Shown in pieces: positions 8,185 through 19,534 of a stretch of 31,860 nt of DNA (the first letter of the stretch is position 1; the number at the start of each line of letters is the position of its first letter). The position numbers and the translations under genes are program-made. The stretch is from Russula earlei (Eukaryota; Basidiomycota; Agaricomycetes; Russulales; Russulaceae). Location of the stretch: assembly GCA_025769875.1 (NCBI GenBank), contig JAGFNK010000591.1:1-31860 (forward strand), in the 5' to 3' direction. The notes under the pieces were generated by a model that saw only the letters and a program-made list of their open reading frames with translations, was not told the DNA's origin and searched no databases.

Positions 8185-11100
8185 TCAAGCCGGCGACTGA
8201 CTTTGCTTCTCCTCTTCCCACGAACCCAACTTCAGGAACCGTGACAAGACCTCCTCGGACCCTTTCTTGAAGATCTCGACCCCACGAGCAGGGTCCCACA
8301 CTCGGCCCCCTGACCGCCGAATAGGTCGAACATCTTCCGGTGAAACGGGGGGACCAGCACTTGACGGCGAGGAACCCGTGTCACTCGACAGCGTCCGAGA
8401 GATAGATGGGGGTAGTATGCGCTGTAGCTCTCGCTGCGGGGTCGATGGCCTCTGTGCAGATTTATAGATGAAGGGCCGAGGAGTCGACTCTGCAAGATTT
8501 GTCGACGAGCCACGGGGTGAAGCGTAGCGGGGGCTGCGGAGACCAGTGGGGGAGCCCAAGGGTGAAAGTTTTGGCAAGTCACTTGTCGCAGGATCAGAGT
8601 GTTGTGGTCCCGAGAGAGCGGAATGGGAGGGTGGAAACTCTGGCTGCTCCTTCCCCAGTGGCAGGGAGACGCTAGGAAGGCCGCCGCCCTCTCTCGAGTG
8701 CGGCGGTCTCTCTCCTTTATCTTTAATTGAGCGATCAGCGTCCGATGGGTCGGTGAGAATAGTAACCTGGACACTCTGGTCCCGGGTCTCTTTAGGAATC
8801 GTCTGCACACCTTGTGAGCGGTATTCCTTCTTCTTGCCTTTCCCGCTGAAGTGAGGTTGCGACGCTGTGCCAGACGATCCGGACCGCGGGCGCGGCTTGC
8901 TTTGAGGGCTCCCTACGCGTTCGTCGCCCGTATCTTCGTCGTCACCATCCACACTACTCTCCCCTGCTTCGTGGTAATTCCTGAATAGCGCACTCTCGCG
9001 CCTTCGCGACTCGCCAAAATCAAACGCAGGAGCCAGGGGAGGGATATTGTGTGAGGGCCGCACTAAGCGTGAAGCATACTTCTGGATGCTAGGCACGCTA
9101 TCCCAGACGTTGCTGTAAGAGAAGGACGGAGGGAAGCCAGAGGGAGAAGACGTGTATGACTGCGTGGGGGATAAACGCAGCGGCGGACTCAGCTCTGGGG
9201 ACGTAGGTGCCACCGCAGATAATAAAAACTGGCCAGGAGGTGGTGAGTCTGTAGACGGGAAAACACGACCAGGAGTCAAGCGGGGCTTATCTTCCCAAGG
9301 GAACACGGGTTTAATCTTGGCCCTATCCGGGCTTGGTGTCTCTCCGTGTTGGCGTTCCCCCAAAACATTGACGTAGTGCTTCTCTTGCAATAAGCGCTCA
9401 GGTATGGGTGGGGGAGGTGGTATTGTGAAATGCGCTTCGTTGGCGCCTTGCAGAGGCGACGAGTCGCTCTTGTCATGGGAAGGTGACTGATCCCAAACAT
9501 TAGGACAGTAAGTGGTGGGGGGGAAATTGGATTCGGGTGCAGTGTTGGGAGGAGGCTCAACTGCAGGATTCCATGCCACCAAAGGTGGAGACTTGGGTCG
9601 GACAATTTTTTGTGGTGGAGGTGGCTGATGACCATGCTCACGAACGTGCTCGATACCACGACGAGAGACAACACCTTGTTCCTGGTGTATTGCCTGTGCG
9701 CCGAGATTCAGAGATTGTGCCTCGTCGACATGCTGAGAAGCCTGTACTGGATAATACGACCGTGGCAATCCTTGTGTTACCTGGTAAATCGCTTCCTGCG
9801 GCAGCCGGCGATGGGGTGGCGATCCTGGTAAGCGCTCTGCGACAGTTTGCGCGAATCGACGTGGTGCTGCAGAAGTTGACACGTGTTCATGCTCATATGG
9901 CAAATTGAACTGACGTTGGCTGTGAGGGTACCCCACAATGCCCTGCGGGTAAGTTCCGACCGGTAGCGTCCCTTCAACTTGTCCTGACTGCGGGAACGAC
10001 TTTTCAGTCCAATGTGAGATATACTGAGGTCCGGAATATTCGCCCTGCATTTCTCGAGCTTCTCGACCGCTCGTGCCTTGCAAGTGCTCGGGATCGAAAC
10101 CATTTGGCATCCACGTGCTGTAGCTCTGTGATGGCGGACGACCGAGTCCGGCTGAGTAATAGCTACGAGTCTGGTCTTGAGAAAAGGGAGATGTAGGATC
10201 TAGTTGAGATTGCCGACGTGCTGTAGCAGCGGGCTGTCCGCCATCCTGCCAAGGTTCACCCGAGGGGGGAGATATCATAGCGCCTGAATCAGAGATAAAG
10301 TGCGTTGCAGAAAGGGCATCATACGGCCCAGAGTCTGACATGGGGCGGTCATGAGGGAAACGGCTAACGTACAACGAACTGTGCTGTGCTGTAGTTGTTG
10401 ATGATCCGGTGTAGCGGTCAGATGTCAGCTGGTCTCCGGCGCTCGTATCAGGCGCCTGTGGTCCATCTGCGGTGGGGCCCGACTCGCGGCCGCTTTCAGG
10501 AGCAGGCCTGGGTCGCATGAGGTCGAGACGCCCCTCCAAGGGGAGACTAATATAACTTCCCTCACCAGCTGTAGGAGAGAAAGTTCTCGAAACGCCGGAA
10601 AACCCCTCAATGGCAATGCGTCGCAGATCCTCAAGATTGAATGTTGAAGAAGTGGGAACCACCGGTGCACCCGAAGGTGTCAAGGTGCTCTCTTGATCCC
10701 ACACCGCCTCGTAACGTGTTGATGCATACGCAGCTTGAGGGATGATGGGCTGAGAGCGATAATGTTTGTCATACACGGCATACCATCGATCGACCAGTGA
10801 ACCGTAGTCATAGGCCTGCAGAGGCTGAGAAGCAGTTCCTTGTGCGGTGATCGAACCAGGTGCACGCCAAGGTATAGACGACCATGGCTTGTTGGCACCG
10901 ATGAAATGAATGGCAGAAATTTGAGAGCCGAAGCGCTCGTATGCTGGCGCATAGCTGAGAATCAGATGAGAAGGGGCCGCTGGGAAGGAGGAAAGAGCTC
11001 TTACGTGTACACGGCAGTGGGAGTTGTGTTATAAGTAAAACTCAGCCGATTCCAGTTGCTTCCTCGCCATTCATTGAGAAGGCCTTGGTCGGCACCGTCC

Positions 11101-11814
11101 CAACTGCCTTTAGTTTTCGAAAGAGTGATGAGCTCTGTGAACTTGTCCTCCCCAGGGGACAAGACCATGAAACCGGAATTGAATATGTCAGGCCAGCCCA
11201 CATCTGGTACTGCCGAGAATTCATAAGGAAGTGTGAAAAGATGAGAGAGTGGACGAATGGGAAGGACGTCGGCGTCAAGAAAAATAATTGTTGAATATTG
11301 AGTGAGGCGAAAAATGTGAAGCTTCGTGAGGACCGTAGAAAGATCAGGACGACCTGGGAAGGGAAGATGTTAGAGAGCACGTCTTTCTTTCTTTCTTGCG
11401 GGGTAGATGAATGGGAATAAGATAACGAGGGAAACGGGTGGGTGTATGCATGAAACGCGACGAGTCGCGCGTATTGGCATCATTGAGGGTGTGACACGAG
11501 TTGTTGGCAGACGGTAGCCAAGAATCAAAGTGTAGTAAGGCTGAGGGATAGTGCTCACCTAGAAGTTGCAAACCACGTTCATTGTCCTGCTCTATAATCT
11601 CAACACCAACGACGAGGTCGAAAGCTTTTCTGAGGAGCCTGATACTGGCGATGTCGACTGTCTCTGGGGTGACCAAGGCAACCGTTTGAAAGTCGACCTC
11701 CGGTGGAAGAGCAGGAGAAGGGTGAATGTCTTTGAGGGCGGCAGCGAGAGTCAACGCGCCGGGAAGATAAGAATCCGAAGTCAGGAGGGTAACAAAGGCA
11801 TAAGGAGAGGCCAT
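8185..11814 (-). CDS. Glycogenin, glycosyltransferase family 8
   Basis: Self-glucosylating primer of glycogen synthesis, using UDP-glucose in the cytosol. Three exons: 11814-11559, 11353-11005, 10954-8185, with introns in phases 1 and 2; about 1124 aa. The start is the ATG opening MASPYAFVTLLTSDSYLPGA, which matches GT8 N-termini. Catalytic-domain motifs are visible: FLDADVLP (the metal-binding DxD), NSGFMVL, DQGLLNEW and HFIGANKPW. A long disordered Pro/Ser-rich region follows, with repeated NVWD-type motifs (CPNVWDQ, SNVWDSVPSIQKYASRL). The end, RVWDPARGVEIFKKGSEEVL and FLKLGSWEE, resembles the conserved glycogen-synthase-binding tail. No frame breaks occur in roughly 3.4 kb of coding sequence. 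Glycogenin near the HD locus is a known synteny in several Agaricomycetes. It is head-to-head with the ABC1-like kinase gene. Confidence 0.92.
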
Positions 11815-12253
11815 GGACCAAATGTCCACGCAATAAGAAAACCGCGTTCAAGGGCGCAGCGGAAGATAAATAAACGGATCTCTCTAAATTTTTCGTCGGG
11901 CTTTGCTGGCTATCGAACCTTTCTCACGGTTATTCTCAAGCAGGATCGGGTCTGGCATTGGTTGTTCCCCCGACTGTGTATCCCCATCAACTCCAGATGG
12001 CCACCGCGATGAGCCGCCGGTGCGATTGGCAAAGGCTGATTGAATGTGGACAGCTTGATCCGAGGATTCGACGACGTTGGGGATCATCACACAGATCCCG
12101 TTGGGGCAACTCGCACCGTCACAGTGACGTCATTGCATATGTGCAGAGCGCAGAGCACGTACAGTATAAGCGCAGGCGGTATCATTCCACCTGTCACTCT
12201 CAATGTTGTTTGATGTGAGACGCCCCGGCCCGACCTTTCCTTTCCTTTCTACC
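11815..12253. promoter_or_regulatory. Divergent promoter region, glycogenin / ABC1 kinase, with CRE
   Basis: This 439-bp gap separates the two divergent start codons. An exact TGACGTCA palindrome lies at 12125-12132, 121 bp upstream of the kinase ATG, and a CT-rich stretch runs up to that ATG. No gene is supported inside. Confidence 0.4.
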
Positions 12254-14525
12254 ATGCTCAGATGGAAGAGGGTCCTCCCCTTACCGTCACCAACTCGCCA
12301 CGTATCCCTCTCTCGCCCCTCCCGCTTCTTCACCACCCGGACCTTTTGGCTCTTACCCGTCCTGGGTGTGGGCGGCATCTTCAATATTTTGCTTCCCTAG
12401 TCCCCATCTCTTATCATCCTCCGCATTGATACCGTGTCCTTCTCACCCAACCCCGACCTCTTTGATCTTATCTCCATCTGAGCATCACCTCTCCCTCACA
12501 CAGCGGTTGCGTTCTTTTTTCCTAGATCACATATGGGAACCCATCCTTACCGCCCGTCGTTTCATTCACTTGTTCTTTCTCTTCGCTCCCGTCATCCTCT
12601 CGTCCCCCATGCTACTGGTAGGGTTCTCTTGAAGAGAGGCTGCAAGGCGACAGGTGGGGTGCTGTTTGGTGGTACGACTTCCTTGTAGCCCAGATGGATC
12701 GCGCCGGGCCCACATTTATCAAGGTTCGCGATATCATGCTTCTCCTTAGCATTCTACCTACTCGCCTTCCACGTATAGCTCGCTCAGTGGGCAGCCTCCC
12801 GTGCGGATTTATTTCCCGCCTTGTTGTGTGAACGTATGGGCAAGATGCATTCTCAGGGGAGAATACATTCTCTTGTGCACACGAAGCGTGTCATAGAACG
12901 TGTCTTCCAAAGGCCTTTCGAACAAATTTTCGAAGAGTTTGACGAGACACCCATAGGAAGCGGGGCGATTGCTCAAGTATGTTGCGCCCTTTCGCTTACG
13001 TGTGGCCGGTATTGCTCAAGCCTTGTCGAGGTTTACAGAGCTACAATGAAGCAGGATCTACTCCCCCCATCCTACTTCGACCCAAAACGGACTCGTAAAA
13101 CCGGTCCAGGAGCCCTTGCACCCGCCATCCTTCCCGAGTCAAAGCCGTCCGTCCCAACCGCCGCTGTCGCAATCAAAGTCCTACATCCTCGTGCGATTCA
13201 ACTTATAGAGCGCGACCTCACAATCATGTCATTTTTCGCTCACCTCGTTACCCTCTTTCCCGGCATGCAATGGGTTTCGCTCCCGGAGGAGATTGAGGTT
13301 TTCGGGCGCATGATGTACGAACAACTTGATTTAAGGAAAGAAGCTGATAATCTCGTCACCTTCGAGCGGAACTTCATGACAAGGCAGGCGCCCGTCACTT
13401 TCCCGAGGCCATTGCAAATCTGGTCCACGACTGATCTCCTAGTAGAAGAATATCAGACAGCGATCCCTATGGAGTTATTTCTGAAGAATGGCGGAGGTCC
13501 TTACGATGATCAACTCGCAGAGCTGGGCTTGGATGCCTTCATGGTGGGTCACATTTACTCTTACAGGAGTACGCTCAAATCCGTCGATCAGAACATGTTA
13601 CTTTTGGATAATTTTGTTCACTCGGATCTCCACCCGGGGAACATCATGGTCAAGTTTTCGCGATCCACTACGTCACACGTGTTAAAAAGACTCTGGACCT
13701 CTTTCTTCGTCGACAATGCGGACGACGTAACCAACGATCCAACTAGCTTGGATTCAAATGCCATCGTTTCTGAACTCAAATCACTGTCGCCGTTTCCCAT
13801 TGCTTGGCGAGACAAACTTCAGTCTCTTTATCACGAGGGTTACCTCCCGGAACTGGTCTTCATAGATGCTGGCCTTGTCACAACATTGAATTCAAACAAC
13901 CGGCAGAACTTCCTTGAACTTTTCCGCGCCGTGGCCGAGTTCGACGGATATCGCGTAGGCCAGCTTATGGTCGAACGCTGCCGAACTCCCCACCTGGTGG
14001 TTGACAAGGAGACTTTTGCGCTCAAAATGCAACGCATTGTGCTCAACATTAAACGGAAAACGTTTATTCTGGGAAAGGTAAAGATTTCTGACATACTCAC
14101 GGATGTATTGAAGGCCGTGAGGCAACACCATGTCAAGATGGAAGGCGATTTCATCAATACTGTAATCTCGATTTTACTCTTAGAGGGCATCGGAAGACAA
14201 CTGGATCCGAAACTAGACTTATTTAAGAGCGCGCTACCTATCTTACGGCAGTTGGGGAGAGAGATGACTACTCGAGAGAATATGACCAGGTTGCCCGAGG
14301 GGCAATTCGCGTCCTTCATCAAGGTAATCGGTTTTTCGGCGGCAATATGCACCCAAGTGCTAATTCCCTGCTTGTAGCTTTGGATTGTACTGGAAGCCCG
14401 CGAACTGGCATCTGCCGCGTTGGTCAACGCAGATGACTTGGTCCGCTACGACTGGTGGGCTATTTCTTCACAGAGGATCTTAGTCTGACATGGACATGTT
14501 TCCCAGGCTCACACCATCGATATGA
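12254..14525 (+). CDS. ABC1/UbiB-family atypical kinase, ADCK2-like, mitochondrial
   Basis: Member of the UbiB/ADCK atypical kinase family, which acts in mitochondria on coenzyme Q or lipid homeostasis. Exons 12254-12723, 12779-12976, 13031-13543, 13592-14323, 14378-14454 and 14507-14525 join in phase; about 668 aa. The Arg-rich, acid-poor N-terminus (MLRWKRVLPLPSPTRHVSLS) fits a mitochondrial presequence. Motifs: GPTFIKLAQWAASR (the family's KxGQ-region variant), GSGAIAQVYRA after splicing, VAIKVLHP (Lys), EQLDLRKEADN, HSDLHPGNIM (catalytic loop) and FIDAGLVTTL (DFG equivalent). The two in-frame introns (54 and 48 nt) can be mistaken for coding. Exon 1 needs two frame corrections, near 12366-12400 and near 12629 (between MLLVG and EERLQGDRWGA); its 470 nt is two more than phase requires. 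Everything from exon 2 on is clean. Confidence 0.88.
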
Positions 14526-14763
14526 AATGTCCCTCTGTCCCATCGCCGAATGACCTCCTCCCCCGATATTCAGAGAAGGGGAAGTGGGGAATCCCTAATT
14601 ATAAAACCCCGTTATCAGTATTGTATTATATTATAAAAGGCTACACTATATTCAATGTAGAGTACACACTTTGGTATCTTTCCGTGACCTTTTTAGGACG
14701 GCGCTTTCGACCTGATAAAGAACGGATCGGATAAGAGAATCTCTTATCACCCTCTCATTGCCA

Positions 14764-16106
14764 ATGGTCCGCTCAAACATTCCACCACAGATACTCAGGC
14801 AATTGGAGCAAATCGAGCCAGGTGCTCAGTTTAGCGGCGCACTCCCGCGGGTCTCGTCTTCGTCGGGGAAAACGTATTTCGCGAAGGCCGGTTCCTCAAG
14901 TGAAAGAGAGCAGTACGTGGGAGAAGCAGAGTCGCTCCGAGCAATAGCGTTGGCGGCCCCCGGCCTGGCACCCTCCCTATTGGCGTTTGGGTTCGTCGAC
15001 GAAAACGGGGAGGTGATCGAGGAGGGTCACCGCGACGGCCGTGCCGCCGGTAGCGCCGGGCTTGCTGGGCGCGACGACTCCGAATCGTGGTCGTCATCAG
15101 AGGGCTCCTCCGGCGCTCGCTCGCGGTCGCAGCCCGGCAGCGGCACCGACGGCAGCCCGTTCTTCATCTCGGAGCACAAGGACATCTCCCCCCTGACGGA
15201 GCGCTCGGGGGCGATCCTGGGACGGAGGCTGGCGACGGAGGTGCACGGCCACGCGAGCCCGGCGGGCGCGCTCGGATGCGGATACGGGTTCGGCGTGCCG
15301 ACGTTCTGCGGGGCCACGCGGCTGCGGAACGGCTGGTACGAGACGTGGGAGCGGTGCTTCGACGCGCTCATAGGGGACCTGCTGTCCACGCTGTCGACGA
15401 GGGGCGGACACTCCGACCTGTGTCGGAGCGGGCAAGAGGTCAGGCAGAGGCAAGTCTCCCGTCGTTTTTTTTTCTTCTTACACGCCGAACTCTTTGGTTT
15501 TTTTTTTTTTTTTGTCTTTACTTTTAGGGTGATACCAGCCCTGCTCGGCCCACTTCAAATCAAACCAGTGCTGCTGCACGGCGATCTATGGGTATGTACG
15601 TTTGCCGCGCTGAGATCTTTTTTTTTTTTTCCCGTGCTGACGTCGAAATTATGGATCGCAGAGCGGAAATACCGGGACCGATACGACCACCGGCGAGCCC
15701 TTCATATTCGACCCGTCGTCCTTCTACGGGCACAACGAGGCCGAGTAAGCGACCCGTGCCCCGGTAATCGTGACCAAAATTCTAAATCTACCCCCCCCCC
15801 CCGGTACAGTCTCGCCATAGCTCGGATTTTCGGGGGAATTCCGCGGTCGTTCTTTCAGGAATACCACAAGCACATGCCAAAGACGGAGCCGACGGAACAG
15901 TACGAGCTGCGCGGGGATCTGTACGAGCTGTTCCACTACCTCAATCACACGGTCTTGTTCGGGGTGAGCCGCCTGCCTCCCTTCTTGTGTCGTGTTATGC
16001 GATTGAAATCGATTGCCAATAATGCCGATGCTCTTGCGGCGCGCAGGGAGGATATGCGCACAGTGCCCAGCGGAAAATGGAGAAGTTGCTGCGCGCGCTT
16101 GGGTAA
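14764..16106 (+). CDS. Fructosamine-3-kinase family protein, copy 1
   Basis: Phosphorylates protein-bound ketosamines so that they decompose (deglycation), or acts on related small substrates. Exons 14764-15449, 15528-15591, 15662-15744, 15810-15963 and 16047-16106 join in phase; about 348 aa. The ATG at 14764 opens MVRSNIPPQILRQLEQIEPG. Motifs: YFAKAG (nucleotide-site Lys), GRRLATEVH, the catalytic loop LLHGDLWSGN with Asp and Asn intact, FDPSSFYGHNEADLA (metal-binding Asp) and YELRGDLYELFHYLNHTVLFG. An extra Ser/Gly/Arg-rich linker of roughly 40 residues follows GFVDENGE and is absent from the tandem copy. Intron 1 is GC-AG (AG|GCAAGT). The introns hold runs of T16, T13 and C12. It has the catalytic residues expected of an active kinase. 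Confidence 0.92.
15498..15802. repeat. Homopolymer runs in FN3K copy 1 introns
   Basis: T16 at 15498-15513, T13 at 15618-15630 and C12 at 15791-15802 each lie in a different intron of copy 1 and could serve as long pyrimidine tracts. The corresponding introns of copy 2 lack them. Confidence 0.85.
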
Positions 16107-16384
16107 TTGACTCTCGTGCGTCGGAAGGCAGAGGACGGAAATGGTCGATGGGTGTTTCCTGAGGAGGCGAGGGGGTACAGAAGCAATGACAAGCACAGCT
16201 CAGCCTTCGTATAGATACAAGTAGAAGGGCGCCGTCCGTGACCCTGTGAAGCCCACTGTGTTATTTTGGAGTTTTTGCTGATGTCAAAGGCAAAAGAGAC
16301 AATCCAAGCTCCACGTAAAACTTGTGAATAGCTTTTCCGAGTAAGTCCCTACCGTCCTAATTTCTATGCTGTGTCAGACCTCTT

Positions 16385-16767
16385 TCAGCCATCACGGCTG
16401 TGCTGAAAAGTATTGTTGCATAGCAAGGTCACCCGAATGTTTGATACTGAGCGGCCTGAAAATGGTCCATTCACATGATCAATTAGTTGATTAACATCTT
16501 CGACATTTTGGCTGGCGTTCTGTAATATTACTATACTATGTTAGATCATTCTTGCTTATCGGCGTTGGCATAGATCACCTTGACAATGTCAACAACTTCG
16601 AGGAATCCACCCAAAGCTCCTTGGATGATGGATTCCGCTGGAGGAGGAATTGCATTGGCGGTCTTTTCGAGGACCCCGAGAGAGAGGATCAGTCCGTTAA
16701 CAGCGCTCGCGCCAGCCTCTTTTGCCTTCCTATGTGTGGCGTATTTATGAAAGGGATTTTTCGGCAT
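16385..16767 (-). pseudogene. Fragment resembling N-terminal domain of fungal NLR/STAND proteins
   Basis: Two pieces join in phase over a 59-nt GT..AG intron (16578-16520). Exon A (from about 16767 to 16579) reads MPKNPFHKYATHRKAK...GVLEKTANAIPPP...GALGGFLEVVDIVK. Exon B (16519 to the stop at 16385) reads NASQNVEDVNQLIDHVNG. This helical pattern recalls the N-terminal adaptor region common at the front of basidiomycete NACHT/NLR proteins. Without the splice, exon A meets a stop within 13 codons. The frame then ends and no NTPase domain follows, so this looks like a truncated remnant. Start and family are uncertain. Confidence 0.4.
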
Positions 16768-18417
16768 CAGTGGGTTCAAGCTAGAGTTTTTGAAGGCTCC
16801 CTCGCCACAACAGCATGGATGAGGATCAGGTCCTATGCCTCTCCCATCGTCCCAGGCTCCCTCTCCAGTCCCTCCCTCGATCAGTACTCCCACGGTAGGC
16901 AACTAACTGTATGTGGTGATCGGAGTTGACATGTTGAAGCTGTCATTAGATAGCAGACAAGCTGCTACTTCGTGCCTACGGCACAGCTTGTGAGCTGAGC
17001 TCACAAACTGTCCTCCAGCTTCCCATTGCACACTCCAAGTCTTGGATGCAAGACATGGGGTCTGCAATAGGAGCAGAGGGATCCTAATAAGGTACAGGAA
17101 CAGGGTGTTGGAAGTGGAACTGATCACTGGGGAACATGCAGGGCAGAAGGTTTGCGCCTCAGACATTTTTCGCAAGTTCAGATGCAAGTCCTGATCCCTC
17201 CAGCAACGAGAAGCGCAAAGTCGCAGGGCTGCCTCTGGAGCCTGGGAACTCTAGTCTGTCTTTGATCTTTGCCCAACTTGAAATCTTAAATCGGACAGCA
17301 AACTGGGAAGAGGTTGTCGACTGAATTTTGGTGACACATTTGATTGCTCTTGGAAGGGTCCGAGGCGTCTCGCAATCCCTGGAGTGGGGTGGCTGGTATT
17401 GATATTCGATATTCGGCAGCCATCGTGTTGAGGGACTTTTATTGTATCCGGCATCAGTTACTGCATGTTCGTGACCCGCGACGCTTGGGCTTGCGAGGTA
17501 CGAGGAACATGCAGTATTCTAGAAACGTCTTTAGGACACCTGGCGGCAGTGGAAATAAAGAAGGTTGAAGCCGGGCAGGGGATACATACGCAAACAAGGA
17601 AAGGCCAGCATTGAGACCGGGATAAGTTACATGCCTCGCCCGTACGCAGAAAGTCCAAGGGGGCGATCGAGCGGTGCTGATTGTGTAGTCATCGTTCGGT
17701 GAGCTTCGCGGTGCAATGACCTTGCTGAATGAGAGATCGACAAGGTGATATCATATTGCTCGATGCGAAGAAGTAGATGGGAGTAGTTGCCGCTTTGGTG
17801 GGTTCATCGAGCCGAGTGAGTCCATGGCGTAGCAACACATGGATGAAATACATGAACCCGTCAATATCCAAAGTCTGACTTGGCGCGGAGCTTAATGACG
17901 ACTTGGTGAGAGGAGTACTAGAGACAAGTGGACGAGAAACGATACCGTCACTGAGACTTGGCAGGCAGGGTCAAACTCGAGCCATGGGCTTTGCAGGAGC
18001 AGGAGGATGGCAGTGGCAGCAACGATGGCATCAAATTTAATTCAAATCGAAACATTCTATGGGTGACCCTGCAGGGAGATAACGTTGTGCTGTCCCTGTC
18101 CCTGTAACAGGAACTTGATAGGGTGTGGTGGAGACGTCCGAAGCAGTAGGTTGTATCACGTGCAAAGGGGCAAAGGGAACAAGAAATCCCGCTTTGGACT
18201 CGGGACACGTGCAAAAAAAGGAAAAGACTACTGTATCGCCATACTCGGCACAATGGGAATCAAGCTCGGCCGCGCGCTCTTCCTCTTTTCTGTCTGCTGA
18301 TACAGACCAGTATGGGCTAGTGAAATGCGATGTCCGAAACTGATAAGAGAACGCGTCTGGGATATCGTTCGACAGAGGCATCTCAACGTATCCTACTCCC
18401 AACTCCTCCTGCCAATC
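16768..18417. other. Long intergenic region between FN3K copies
   Basis: About 1.65 kb with only short, domain-free open frames on both strands and no tRNA, inverted terminal repeats or long direct repeats that I can see. It probably contains the promoter of FN3K copy 2 and remnants of decayed sequence around the NLR-like fragment. Confidence 0.35.
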
Positions 18418-19534
18418 ATGGTTCGCTCGGCCATCCCACCGTACATTCTCAAGCATCTGGCTCGCATCGAGCCGGGCGCTCAGTTCACCGGTGCCCTACC
18501 GCAGGTGCTGTCGTCGTCGGGGAGAAGCTATTACGCAAAAATCGGCTCTCCAACGGACATTGGTCCATATGCGACGGAGGCCGAGTCGCTCAGGTCGTTG
18601 GGTTTCGCTGCTCCCGGTTTAGTACCCGCCTTGCTGGCGTTCGGATTCGTCGATGAAAACGGGAGGGATGCCGACGGCGGCAAGGGTAGTCCGTTCTTCA
18701 TCACGGAGTACAAGGTCATGACCTCTCTGACGGAGCGATCGGGTGCAATCCTTGGAAGGAGGTTGGCCACGGAAGTGCACAACTACACAAGCTCAAAAGG
18801 ATTCGGGTCCGAGGTGGCGCCTTACTACGGTGGTGCCACGCGCCTTCGCCATGGCTGGTTCAAGACCTGGGAGCGGTATGTCGACGCCATGATCGGGGAC
18901 TTGCTGTCCACGCTGGAATCAAGAGGCGGATACTCTGATCTGTGCCGGAAGGGGCAAGATGTAAGAGCGAGGCGAGTCTCCTGGTTCCCCACCATGCACG
19001 CGGCTCATTTCCCGAGAAAGGGTGATCCCTGCTCTCCTCAGACCACTTCGGATCAAACCTGTATTGCTGCATGGCGGATTATGGGTACGTCAGATTGCAC
19101 GGTGGCGTCTCCATGCTCGTGCTGATGCTGATGGTACAGAGCGGTGGCGCTGGAACTGATGCGACTACTGGCGAGCCCGTTGTTTTTGACGCGTCGTGCG
19201 TTTACGGGCACCACGAGGCTGAGTAAGTGTCTGAGAAGATTCCATTGCGTTTCATGAGGTTGAAGTTTCGTAGCCTTGCTGCACCTCGCATGTTCGAAGG
19301 AATGCCTCAGTCGTTTTTCGACTCGTACCATAACCACATGCCGATAACGGAACCGGTAGGACAATATGAGCTACGGGGAGATTTGTACGAGCTGTTCCAC
19401 CATCTGAACCATACTGTACTATTCGGGGTGAGTGCGTCTCCATTGATGCAAATTGGTGTTCTCACACCAGGCAGGAACAATATGCAAGTGGCGCACAACG
19501 GAAGATGGACAAACTGTTACGCGCGCTAGCCTAG
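18418..19534 (+). CDS. Fructosamine-3-kinase family protein, copy 2, catalytic Asp missing
   Basis: Tandem paralog of the 14764-16106 gene. Exons 18418-18971, 19021-19084, 19140-19222, 19274-19427 and 19475-19534; exons 2-5 have exactly the lengths of copy 1 (64, 83, 154, 60 nt), and the product is about 304 aa. It opens MVRSAIPPYILKHLARIEPG and ends RKMDKLLRALA. The fold-defining motifs are kept (GRRLATEVH, FDASCVYGHHEAD, YELRGDLYELFHHLNHTVLFG). The catalytic loop, however, reads LLHGGLWSGG instead of LLHGDLWSGN, so both the catalytic-base Asp and the metal-binding Asn are Gly. The intact frame argues for a maintained non-catalytic protein rather than a pseudogene, but recent loss of function is possible. 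Intron 1 is GC-AG, as in copy 1. Confidence 0.9.

Noticed and set aside
9276..9908. Frames on both strands of more than 120 codons inside glycogenin
   Set aside because: Low-complexity shadows of the long disordered glycogenin tail.
14526..14763. AT-rich stretch with TATAAAA between the ABC1 kinase and FN3K copy 1
   Set aside because: Could be a promoter element, but the distance and context do not single out a site I can defend.
15087..15527. 146-codon plus-strand and 118-120-codon minus-strand frames within FN3K exon 1
   Set aside because: GC-rich shadow frames of a conserved kinase exon; no independent motifs.
18037..18456. 139-codon minus-strand frame upstream of FN3K copy 2
   Set aside because: It overlaps the FN3K copy 2 start, has no recognisable domain and has unremarkable composition.
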